DNA of 64,000 nt from an uncultured Nioella sp. GTDB lineage: Bacteria > Pseudomonadota > Alphaproteobacteria > Rhodobacterales > Rhodobacteraceae. Below are positions 43,682 to 51,847 of this stretch, piece by piece (position 1 is the stretch's first letter; every line of letters begins with the position of its first letter). The stretch spans positions 997,001 to 1,061,000 of the forward strand of contig CANMJH010000002.1 in the NCBI GenBank assembly GCA_947498125.1, written 5' to 3'. A program made the translations under genes and the position numbers. The notes below the pieces were generated by a model. That model did no database searches. It was not told the DNA's origin and saw only the letters and a program-made list of their open reading frames with translations.

Positions 43682-44854
43682 ATGAAGGTCGTAATTGCCG
43701 ATGATGACGACTTGCAGCGCGCAATTCTGTCAGCCGCCTTGAAGCGGATGGAACACACGCCGATTGAGGCAGTTGATGGCCTACAAGCCTATGATTTGCT
43801 GTGCGAACACAATGCTTCAATCCTTGTATGTGACCTCAATATGCCGGGGTTGGATGGCAACGATCTTACCAAAAAGGTACGGGAAACAATCCTTGACCGC
43901 TATGTCCACATCATCATGGTTACGGGTCACGATCAGGAAGCAGTTCGTCAGAATGCGCTGCATCTCGGTGTGGATGATTTCATGGGGAAACCCATCGACA
44001 CCGCAACGTTAACCGCGCGCATTTCGATCACCGAACGTTTGGTTCAGCATGAGAACCTCATCAAGGAAAAGAACCGTGTCCTTGAAGAGGCGAAAGCCAT
44101 CATCGAGCAGGATTTGCATGCAGCGGCAATCGCCCAAAAGCGCCTCTTGCCGGCCCCCCGGATCGAAACGCCGCTTTGTTGTTTCTACTCGGCGTTTGTG
44201 CCGTCGTCCTACGTTTCAGGCGACATGTTCGCGACGTTTGAGCTGGATGGAAACCGAACCGGATTTTACGCAATGGACGTGTCAGGGCATGGGGTTTCTG
44301 CCGCTTTGTTGTCAGTCGCAATTGGTCATCTCGTGACGGCAGAATATTTTCAGCGGAACACATTTGCGGATGATGGCACCCCTGACCCTGCCCAGCTGGC
44401 AAAGACTCTGAACAGTCGCTTCTTCCACGATGATAGCGAGGATTATTTTACGCTATTCTGCGGAGTTATTGACCACGACAGTCAGGAACTTCACTTTTGC
44501 CAAGCGGGCTATCCATCGCCAATGGTCGTCACCAAAGATGGTACGTTGCGCGATATTGGCGACGGAGGGTATCCCGTCGCCCTGCTTCCTGATGTTGAAT
44601 TTACTTCCGAGCGCGCCCCACTTTTGGTTGAGGACACGTTGGTATTGTTTTCCGACGGCGCCACAGAAGCCGAAGACACACAGAACAACGCGTTCGGCAG
44701 ACAGCAGCTCAGCCAGATTGTGCTGGATGCCCAAGCCCGAGACCTAAACCTAATGCCAGATGCAATTATCGCCGCCCTAAGAGCGTGGCGAGGACAACGT
44801 ACTCTTGACGACGACCTTACCGTCCTAGTGTGCCAAAGGAGATTTCCACAATGA
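43682..44854 (+). CDS. Response regulator with PP2C-type phosphatase (RsbU/HsbR-like)
   Basis: A 390-residue protein: receiver with Asp51 in CDLNMPGLDG, a helical linker, then a SpoIIE/PP2C phosphatase with metal ligands in YVSGDMF and MDVSGHGVSAALLS, and later Asp residues (LFSDGATEAED, LDDDLTVLV). The receiver probably switches the phosphatase on STAS proteins. This is the architecture of HsbR without its kinase domain, and of RbaY in Rhodobacter. The last codon overlaps the STAS gene start (ATGA). The start ATG at 43682 has GGGGCACGGT upstream. Confidence 0.92.
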   Translation: MKVVIADDDDLQRAILSAALKRMEHTPIEAVDGLQAYDLLCEHNASILVCDLNMPGLDGNDLTKKVRETILDRYVHIIMVTGHDQEAVRQNALHLGVDDFMGKPIDTATLTARISITERLVQHENLIKEKNRVLEEAKAIIEQDLHAAAIAQKRLLPAPRIETPLCCFYSAFVPSSYVSGDMFATFELDGNRTGFYAMDVSGHGVSAALLSVAIGHLVTAEYFQRNTFADDGTPDPAQLAKTLNSRFFHDDSEDYFTLFCGVIDHDSQELHFCQAGYPSPMVVTKDGTLRDIGDGGYPVALLPDVEFTSERAPLLVEDTLVLFSDGATEAEDTQNNAFGRQQLSQIVLDAQARDLNLMPDAIIAALRAWRGQRTLDDDLTVLVCQRRFPQ

Positions 44855-45195
44855 TCAAGTTTGATACTTCAAATGACGACATTTCCGTCATCGTGCCCGA
44901 TGGGGAGCGCATGACAGCAACCAATTCGACCTCGTTCAAAGAACAGATCATTGCGCATGTTGATGAAGGAAATTCCAGATTGGTTGTCGACCTGTCCGGT
45001 GTTTCCTTTGTGGATAGTGCAGGACTGGGCGCGTTGGTTGGGGTGTTAAAACGGATTGGGAACCGAGGCGACATTGTTGTCTGCGGGCTTGCCGATAGTG
45101 TGCGCCAAATGTTCGAGCTGACGCGTATGAACCGCATCTTTACCGAATACCCAAATCGTGCAGCAGCCGTAGCGGCCCTTAAAGACTCGCTCTAA
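44851..45195 (+). CDS. STAS-domain anti-anti-sigma factor (RsbV-like)
   Basis: A 114-residue single STAS domain. The conserved loop reads VDSAGLGALVG; Ser56 in DSAG is the candidate phosphorylation site for the kinase encoded next, and the REC-PP2C protein should reverse it. The ATG at 44851 has an AAAGGAG site and overlaps the phosphatase stop; its own stop overlaps the RsbW-like start as TAATG. The dephosphorylated form is expected to bind the RsbW-like kinase and free its target. Its Rhodobacter counterpart would be RbaV. Confidence 0.92.
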   Translation: MIKFDTSNDDISVIVPDGERMTATNSTSFKEQIIAHVDEGNSRLVVDLSGVSFVDSAGLGALVGVLKRIGNRGDIVVCGLADSVRQMFELTRMNRIFTEYPNRAAAVAALKDSL

Positions 45196-45653
45196 TGAAA
45201 CATGCTTTCAAACTGCCACCCCAATTGGGCGATGTTGACGAGGCGGTGCAAGCTCTGCGCGCCTTGGTTGAGCCTGTTCAGGGGAACCAATCTGCGGTGG
45301 CGTTTGAAGTTGCTGTGTCAGAGGCGCTGACAAATATCGTGGTGCATGGATACGAGGGCAGGGCGAACGGTAGCAGTATTTCCATTACTCTGTCCGTCAC
45401 TGCATCGGCTTTAGAACTGACTATTATTGACCAAGCGAAACCAGCGCCGGCGCATCTATATGAACGGGCGCCGCTGTTGGATGAGATTGATTTCATGCAA
45501 GAGAGCGGTCGAGGATTGGCTTTGATCCGGCACCACACGGACAAGGTGAGTTACAGCCCTTCATCCGCCGGAAACAAACTCGTCCTAACCTTTCCAGCGC
45601 CCCAAACTTTGAAGCCTAATGAAAACCGCAAAGAGGCTGGGGAAGATCCATGA
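45195..45653 (+). CDS. RsbW-like anti-sigma factor / serine kinase
   Basis: A 152-residue GHKL ATPase of the RsbW type. The N box is EALTNIVVHGYEG (Glu43, Asn46), the next ATP-site motif is IIDQAKPAP, and a glycine-rich ESGRGLALIR closes the site. It should phosphorylate the STAS protein and hold an unknown partner. No sigma-factor gene occurs in this window, so the target is either a distant sigma factor or another protein. Its Rhodobacter counterpart would be RbaW. It is followed after 183 bp by the polysaccharide operon. Confidence 0.9.
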   Translation: MKHAFKLPPQLGDVDEAVQALRALVEPVQGNQSAVAFEVAVSEALTNIVVHGYEGRANGSSISITLSVTASALELTIIDQAKPAPAHLYERAPLLDEIDFMQESGRGLALIRHHTDKVSYSPSSAGNKLVLTFPAPQTLKPNENRKEAGEDP

Positions 45654-45836
45654 CCGGCCTCGCGACCCGCCCCATATCCGACCGAAAACATTTCTGAATT
45701 ATCACCTTCCGTTAACCCCTAGGCCGCAATTTGGCCCATGTTTTAGGTCATCTAAAAAGAGATCTGTGACACCGATAATCTTGTGCCTAGGCACCGCCCG
45801 ATGTCGCTTAACCACCAATTCGAGAGAGTTCCGCAG

Positions 45837-47504
45837 ATGTTTGCGATTGCACGAGTATTTAGCCCCATTGTCACCGCAAGTGCCGTTGTCGTGTTTAGTG
45901 CGGCCTTTGCACAAAGCGTAGACCAAGCAGACCTGCCAGAGACGCTTATTAGCGCCGCAGAGGCTTTGGACGTGTTAGAAAGCCAGATGGATGAAACTGG
46001 CCAAGAAACGTCCCTTTACTCAGGCGAAGACGTTTCGGATTTCTTTGGCCGCAACGGTCCTTTGACTGATCGTGAACGCGCTATGGCGGAAACGGCGTGG
46101 TCGTATTTCGTGGAATTTTATCAGCCCGAAACGGGTTTGGTGAACGCTGTGGGCAATTACCCCTCAACCACGTTGTGGGATACCGGTTCATATATCAGCG
46201 CATTGGTGGCTGCGTATGAGTTGGACATTATAGATAAACGAGAATTTGACCGGCGGGCCTATCAGCTATTGGGCACGCTTCGTAATCTTGAATTGTTCCG
46301 CGGTATAGCGCCGAACAAAGTCTACAACACGGCAACCGGAGAGATGGTCAACTATGCAAACCAGCCCGGCGAAGTCGGGTTTTCAGCGCTGGATATTGGA
46401 CGCTTGCTGGTGTGGTTGCAAATCCTGAAACAGCGTTATCCATACCTTGCGAACTCGGTTGATAACGTTCCGATGCGTTGGAATTTCTGTAGCATGATTT
46501 CCGAAGATGGCCGACTTTTTGGTGCCAACCTAAATGGCAACGGAGACGTGCGCGAATTGCAGGAAGGGCGCCTGGGCTATGAAGAATACGCCGCTAGCGG
46601 GTTCGCACTTTGGGGGTTTGATGTTGAGCGTGCGTCGCTGCCTGAACCGTTGGCCTATACGACGATTTACGGCGTCGATGTTCCCTATGATGGTCGCGAT
46701 CCGCGCGTCTATCACGCCCAGAACTACGTGCTAACCGAAAGCTATCTGCTTGAAGGGCTTGAGCTTGGCTGGGACATGCCAGAGTTTGACGACGGCGCCC
46801 CCGGTGTGGCCAGTCGTGGTTGGCGGGCCGAATTTGCATACCGTATTTTCCTTGTCCAGCAGCGCAGGTTTGAACAAACCGGTATCTTGACCGCCCGGTC
46901 GGAACATCAGGTCGAAGGCGTTCCATATTTCGTTTACGACGCGATCTTTGCCAATGGTTATGCGTGGAACACGCTTGACCCAAGCGGGACCTACCAGCCA
47001 GATCGTGCTGCGGTTTCGGCCAAAGCCGCGATTGGGATGTGGGCTTTGTGGGATACGCCTTACACCGACCTCTTGTTCGAAACGGTTGCAGATCTTTCTG
47101 ATGAGACCGGTGGGTTTTATGAGGGTGTCTATGAGAACGGCAATGGGTACATCCCGCTGCGCACCGCAAACAATAACGGGATTATTCTTGCGGCATTGTT
47201 GTACCGAGTGCAGGGACCGATCCTGCAACATCTAAATGAGAATACGCAGCATTGGGACATGGCCTATTCCGGTAGCGATATTCGCGCCAACCGATGCCTG
47301 CCGGAACCGATGGTCGAAGAAATCGCCTGTTGTGCCTGTGCGGGGATGGCGCAGCCTCAGCCAGCAGTTAGTTTCACCGATTTCCAGTATTGCCGCCCGA
47401 TCGAGACGGATCACGGCATTGCGGCAACCCAATGCGGGCCAGAGGTGCAGAGCTTTCCATTGCCAACCCCACGGCAAGTTCTGCCGCAATCTTGCCAGCG
47501 ATAG
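45837..47504 (+). CDS. Secreted DUF3131 (glucoamylase-like) protein
   Basis: A 555-residue protein with an N-terminal signal peptide (FAIARVFSPIVTASAVVVFSAAFA, cleavage after AFA). The DUF3131 domain has family segments ETAWSYF, GLVNAVGNYPSTTLWDTGSYI, NKVYNTATGEMVNYANQPG and GRLGYEEYAA. Its fold relates to glucoamylase-like glycosidases, so it is probably a glucan hydrolase or binding protein. The last 60 residues are a separate cysteine-rich tail (CCACAG). A frame begins at 45783; the ATG at 45837 follows GAGAGAG and starts the signal peptide. It is the first gene of the polymer operon and paralogous to the 50.5-kb gene. Confidence 0.82.
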   Translation: MFAIARVFSPIVTASAVVVFSAAFAQSVDQADLPETLISAAEALDVLESQMDETGQETSLYSGEDVSDFFGRNGPLTDRERAMAETAWSYFVEFYQPETGLVNAVGNYPSTTLWDTGSYISALVAAYELDIIDKREFDRRAYQLLGTLRNLELFRGIAPNKVYNTATGEMVNYANQPGEVGFSALDIGRLLVWLQILKQRYPYLANSVDNVPMRWNFCSMISEDGRLFGANLNGNGDVRELQEGRLGYEEYAASGFALWGFDVERASLPEPLAYTTIYGVDVPYDGRDPRVYHAQNYVLTESYLLEGLELGWDMPEFDDGAPGVASRGWRAEFAYRIFLVQQRRFEQTGILTARSEHQVEGVPYFVYDAIFANGYAWNTLDPSGTYQPDRAAVSAKAAIGMWALWDTPYTDLLFETVADLSDETGGFYEGVYENGNGYIPLRTANNNGIILAALLYRVQGPILQHLNENTQHWDMAYSGSDIRANRCLPEPMVEEIACCACAGMAQPQPAVSFTDFQYCRPIETDHGIAATQCGPEVQSFPLPTPRQVLPQSCQR

Positions 47505-47516
47505 GGCGGTCGGATC

Positions 47517-48665
47517 ATGGCAAGCTCAAAACCTAGGTTGATTTGGTTCGACGCCAACCGCGTGTGTGCGGCCCTTGGTGTCGTTCTCATCCACTCGACC
47601 ACGGATTTCGCCGGTGGTGCCTTTCCTGACGCTTCAGTGGCGGAACGCAGCGTTCCTGTATTTCTGCGGTCAATCGCGGAATTTTCAGGCTCTGAGATGT
47701 TCTTCTTATTCTCGCTCTTTTTGATGTGCATGCGCATCGACCGGGGTCGGCCCACCTATGGCGCGGCAATTGCTTTGCAGGCCGAACGGCTTTTGGTCCC
47801 GTTCGTGTTCTGGACTGTCTTCTACGCCTTCTTCAAATTGCTCAAAGCCGATGCCTTTAATTATGCCCCGTATATCTGGGATCAATTGGGCAGCGTTTCG
47901 ACTTGGCTCAAATTCTTTCTGCTGGGCGGCTCCCAGTACCACATGCATTTCCTGCCAACCTTGTTCCTGCTCTTCTTGCTTTTTCCGGTCATGCGGCTCG
48001 CGTTGCGTTACCCGGTCTTGGGGCTGACCTTGTTCGGAACTCTTGGCGCAATGGAACATGCGCAGGGGTATCTTTATTCACTTCCTATCAATTCCGAGGT
48101 CCTGCCCTATCTTATTCGGGCCACTAAGGTGATGGGCTACGTCGGCTACGGGTTTGCAGCTTTTGCGTTTTATGGCCTTTGGAAAGATGGCATCCCGCGC
48201 GGCGAATCGCGATTGATCCGGCGCGGGGCGATCTATTTCGCTGCCATGGCATATGTCGCGACCTTGCCTTATTTCGGTGCGGCGTTGTTTTCTGGTGAAT
48301 GGGGCCTGCGCGCGGATTGGAGCTATTTTGGCCACTTCCTGATGCCTGTTTTCATGTTCTGCCTGTTTCTTGGTGGGCAGCATTTTGTGTGGTCGCCGCG
48401 TTGGTCGGAATTGGCGAAATACACCTTTGGCGTTTACTTGATGCATCCAATTATGATCGATCTTTTCGACATAGCGATCACGCAATCGGGCGTGTCCTCG
48501 GGCATGTCGCCTGCCGCAATTGTTCTTTTTCGCTATGCTTTTGTTTTGCCAGCAACTTTTGGTCTGACCGTGGCCGTCGGTAAATTCAAACCATTGGCAT
48601 GGACTATTGGCCTTGGCCCGGCCCCTTGGAAGTGGGGGAAACGGCCCTCCAATATGGCGGGTTGA
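47517..48665 (+). CDS. Acyltransferase 3 family membrane protein
   Basis: A 382-residue integral membrane protein of the acyltransferase-3 (OafA/WecH) type, with about ten hydrophobic segments. It begins with the conserved WFDANRVCAALGVVLIHSTTD, which includes the catalytic-region His, and ends with helices plus a short basic tail. Such proteins add acetyl or succinyl groups to sugars on the periplasmic side. It starts 12 bp after the DUF3131 gene and the synthase follows 6 bp later, so it very likely acylates the polymer made there. Confidence 0.88.
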   Translation: MASSKPRLIWFDANRVCAALGVVLIHSTTDFAGGAFPDASVAERSVPVFLRSIAEFSGSEMFFLFSLFLMCMRIDRGRPTYGAAIALQAERLLVPFVFWTVFYAFFKLLKADAFNYAPYIWDQLGSVSTWLKFFLLGGSQYHMHFLPTLFLLFLLFPVMRLALRYPVLGLTLFGTLGAMEHAQGYLYSLPINSEVLPYLIRATKVMGYVGYGFAAFAFYGLWKDGIPRGESRLIRRGAIYFAAMAYVATLPYFGAALFSGEWGLRADWSYFGHFLMPVFMFCLFLGGQHFVWSPRWSELAKYTFGVYLMHPIMIDLFDIAITQSGVSSGMSPAAIVLFRYAFVLPATFGLTVAVGKFKPLAWTIGLGPAPWKWGKRPSNMAG

Positions 48666-48671
48666 TCGACA

Positions 48672-50498
48672 ATGGCTGAGTATTTTGAAAAGTTTGAAGA
48701 CCGCAAACCGCCTGAACCTCTGGCCTATTCAGTTGGGCGAGAGATGCTGTGGCAGTTTCTGGCCACGCTGACGCTTGTTATCGGTGCATGGTATCTGTTG
48801 TGGCGTTGGCAGTATTCGCTGAACCCCGATGCGTTGTGGTTTGCGTTGCCACTGGTGATCGCGGAAACGCTCGCCTATCTGGGCCTGATCCTGTTTGTCG
48901 CGAATCTATGGCAAGACCAACCGGTCACCGTGCCGGATCCCCCCGCCAAACTAGGTGACGTTGATCCGATCTCTCCGGATGGAGATTTGCCGCTGAGCGT
49001 TGACGTCATGTTCACAACTTATGACGAAGACCCAGAGCTTGTGCGCCTTGGGATCAAGGACGCCAAGGCGCTTGAGTACCCTTATCCAATTGATGTGCGT
49101 ATTCACATCCTTGATGACGGCCGGCGGGATGCAATGCGTGCCGTCGCAGAAGCAGAAGGCGTTGGTTATATCGCGCGCGCTACGAATGAAGGGTTCAAGG
49201 CTGGGAACCTGCGCAACGCGATGGAGCAGACATCGGGCAGTTTTATTGTCATATGCGATGCCGACACACGGCCCTTTCCAACATTGCTGGCGCGTAGTTT
49301 AGGGCATTTTAAAGACCCGAAAGTCGCTTGGGTGCAAACACCTCAATGGTTTTATGACCTGCCCGCGGGGGAACGGCTGACGGACCGCGCCTTGCAGAAA
49401 TATGGGCCCAAGGCCGGAAAAATGGCTGCCGCCATTGAACGCGTCATTGGTCCGGTGCGGTTGGGCGAAGATCCTTTCGTCAATGATCCTCAAATGTTCT
49501 ATGACGTGATCCAACGTCGTCGAAACCGCGCGAACGCAGCCTTTTGTTGTGGCGCAGGATCGATCCATCGGCGTGAAGCCGTGCTAGAGGCGTCGTTGCG
49601 TGCTTTTGGCTCGTCCGTGGAAAAGCGGGTGATCGCGGCAGAAGAGGACATCACCTTGGAAAGTAAGGAGCGGTCGGTTTCGCCTGCGCTGCTTGAAGCG
49701 ATCAAGACAGAGGCTGTCACGACAGAAATCCTGACCCCGTACCGTTTCCACGTGTCAGAGGATATCTACACGTCGATCGTACTGCATTCAGATCGCGAGC
49801 GTGGGTGGAAATCCGTTCAGCACCCTTTTGTAGAATCCAAAATGTTGTCACCGCAGGATCTCCTGACATGGCAGATTCAACGCTTCAAATACGCGGGTGG
49901 TAGCCTTGATATTTTGATGCATGACAACCCGTTGTTCCGGCGCGGCCTGACGTTGTCGCAACGCATGATGTATGCGGCGACGTTCTATTCGTATCTTGGC
50001 TCGCTCTGGAACGTGATCTTTCTAGCGGCTCCGATCCTCTACTTGTTCTCGGGCATTTCACCCGTTGCGGCCTACTCCTCGTCTTTCTTCCTTCATGTCC
50101 TGCCGTTTTTGATCAGCTTAGAGCTGGCGATGATGGTTGGGACTTGGGGTATCTCTGGATACGCAGCCAAGTCGAGTTACCTTTCCTTCTTTCCCCTCGG
50201 CATACGTGCGTTCTTCACTGTGATGCGCGGCAAGAAGATTTCATTCCCCGTCACACCGAAGGTACGTCAATCAGGCCAGTTTCTGCGCCTTGTGCGCCCT
50301 CAGCTTGCAGTGATCGGGCTAACACTGGCCGGGGCAGTCTGGGGTCTTGCTGCGCTTGCCATAGGTGGAACTGAGCACACCATGACTGCCGTCGTCACCA
50401 ACATCCTCTGGGGCTTGAACAATTGCCTCGCAATGTCTGGCATCGTTGCCGCCGCCCTCTGGCAACCGCCCGAAGATGATCAAGGAGAGGTTTCATGA
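48672..50498 (+). CDS. BcsA-like family 2 glycosyltransferase (processive synthase)
   Basis: A 608-residue membrane synthase. Two N-terminal helices (about 24-75) precede the GT2 domain: TTYDEDPELV, DDG (148-150), DAD (196-198), SED (362-364, the TED position) and QIQRF (401-405), followed by about six C-terminal helices. The pattern is that of cellulose or curdlan synthases, but the Trp of QxxRW is Phe. No PilZ domain follows, so direct cyclic-di-GMP control is not expected. No BcsB partner is present. The product may be a beta-glucan, but the sugar is not proven. The end overlaps the next DUF3131 gene by 4 bases (ATGA). Confidence 0.88.
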   Translation: MAEYFEKFEDRKPPEPLAYSVGREMLWQFLATLTLVIGAWYLLWRWQYSLNPDALWFALPLVIAETLAYLGLILFVANLWQDQPVTVPDPPAKLGDVDPISPDGDLPLSVDVMFTTYDEDPELVRLGIKDAKALEYPYPIDVRIHILDDGRRDAMRAVAEAEGVGYIARATNEGFKAGNLRNAMEQTSGSFIVICDADTRPFPTLLARSLGHFKDPKVAWVQTPQWFYDLPAGERLTDRALQKYGPKAGKMAAAIERVIGPVRLGEDPFVNDPQMFYDVIQRRRNRANAAFCCGAGSIHRREAVLEASLRAFGSSVEKRVIAAEEDITLESKERSVSPALLEAIKTEAVTTEILTPYRFHVSEDIYTSIVLHSDRERGWKSVQHPFVESKMLSPQDLLTWQIQRFKYAGGSLDILMHDNPLFRRGLTLSQRMMYAATFYSYLGSLWNVIFLAAPILYLFSGISPVAAYSSSFFLHVLPFLISLELAMMVGTWGISGYAAKSSYLSFFPLGIRAFFTVMRGKKISFPVTPKVRQSGQFLRLVRPQLAVIGLTLAGAVWGLAALAIGGTEHTMTAVVTNILWGLNNCLAMSGIVAAALWQPPEDDQGEVS

Positions 50499-51847
50499 CC
50501 TTCATGCAAAATTTGGTTCGCGCGCGCGGACATATTGTTTTTTTGGTCGCTCTCATTGCAGGTTTTTTTCTGGTGCAATGGCTTGATCGGTTGGATTCTG
50601 GCCAAAGCGTCCAGCCAATTGCCACGGGCGCGCAACAAACGGGACCAGGACCGCAAACAACTATGGATGCCTTCGCTGACCTCATACCCTTGCCCCTGTC
50701 CGAGCCGCGCCCTTCCTCCGCACAGGAACTTGAAGCCGCAGCCACGGCATGGACGTATTTTGTGAACAATACCAACGCGGATACGGGCCTTGTGAACTCT
50801 GTGAATAACTACCCTTCAACCACAATGTGGGAGACCGGGTCATACATCGTGGCGATCTTGTCTGCCGAGCGGTTGGAGTTGATCGATGCAACGCAGGCAA
50901 GTGATCGTATCAGCGCCGTTCTGCAATCGCTGTCACAACTGCGGCTATTTGAAGATGTGCTACCCAACAAAGCCTATCATACTGCAACTTTAGAGCTCGT
51001 CGATTACGCCAACCAACCGTCCGAGCGTGGCTTGGGATGGTCTGCTTTAGACGTTGCGCGGATCGTGGCCACCTTTGCCCTGATCGAGCGCAACCACCCG
51101 GAACTGGCCCCTGACGTCGAAGCCTTGATGCAAAGCTGGCAGCTTGATCAGATGGTCAGTGACGGAGAGTTGATTGGCACCAATGTCGTCGATGGCGTGA
51201 CGCTGTTTAATCAAGAGGGCCGCGTCGGGTATGAGCAATACGCAGCCCGCGCGATGATGCAGTTTGGATATGACGCCAGTCGTGCCTACAACATCGAAGA
51301 CAACCTGATGATTCAAATGGTTGAGGGTTTACCGATTCCCGTGGACAGCCGCATGTTTCGCGATCCGATCCCTGCGTTTGTGGTCAGCGAACCCTATCTT
51401 TTCGACGGGTTGGAATTTGGCTTTGACGCCCGGTCATGGCGCTTTGCCAGCGCGATTTACAGCGCTCAGGAAGCGAGATTTGATCGCACAGGTCAGTTGA
51501 CGGCCGTCAGCGAAAGCCATCTGAACCAACCACCCTATTTTGCCTATTCTTCGGTGTGGGGCGGTGGGGCTGATTGGGCCGTTCTAAGTTTTCAAGGTGA
51601 GCGCCTTGATAGTCGCCGCACGATTAACACAAAAGCGGCCTTCGGATGGCATGCTTTGTTTGACACAGAGTATACTGCGGAATTGGTCGAGGCGGTGTCC
51701 GTTCTGGCCGATCCCGAGCGTGGTTGGGCAGAAGGGATCTATGAGCAGGACGGCAGCTTCAACAGTTCCATTACCGCCAATACCAACGCTGTCATTCTTG
51801 CCGCCTTGTCATTCCGCGCCACCGGCCCTCTTGTGAGAGCCCAATGA
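50495..51847 (+). CDS. DUF3131 (glucoamylase-like) protein, membrane-anchored
   Basis: A 450-residue paralogue of the product encoded at 45837-47504. The N-terminus holds one membrane segment (HIVFLVALIAGFFLVQWL) as a signal anchor or uncleaved signal. The domain shares NYPSTTMWETGSYI, LPNKAYHTATLELVDYANQP and GRVGYEQYAA. It lacks the cysteine-rich tail of its sister. It overlaps both neighbours by 4 bases, so production is coupled to that of the synthase. It may cut or guide the polymer on the periplasmic side. Confidence 0.82.
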   Translation: MTFMQNLVRARGHIVFLVALIAGFFLVQWLDRLDSGQSVQPIATGAQQTGPGPQTTMDAFADLIPLPLSEPRPSSAQELEAAATAWTYFVNNTNADTGLVNSVNNYPSTTMWETGSYIVAILSAERLELIDATQASDRISAVLQSLSQLRLFEDVLPNKAYHTATLELVDYANQPSERGLGWSALDVARIVATFALIERNHPELAPDVEALMQSWQLDQMVSDGELIGTNVVDGVTLFNQEGRVGYEQYAARAMMQFGYDASRAYNIEDNLMIQMVEGLPIPVDSRMFRDPIPAFVVSEPYLFDGLEFGFDARSWRFASAIYSAQEARFDRTGQLTAVSESHLNQPPYFAYSSVWGGGADWAVLSFQGERLDSRRTINTKAAFGWHALFDTEYTAELVEAVSVLADPERGWAEGIYEQDGSFNSSITANTNAVILAALSFRATGPLVRAQ

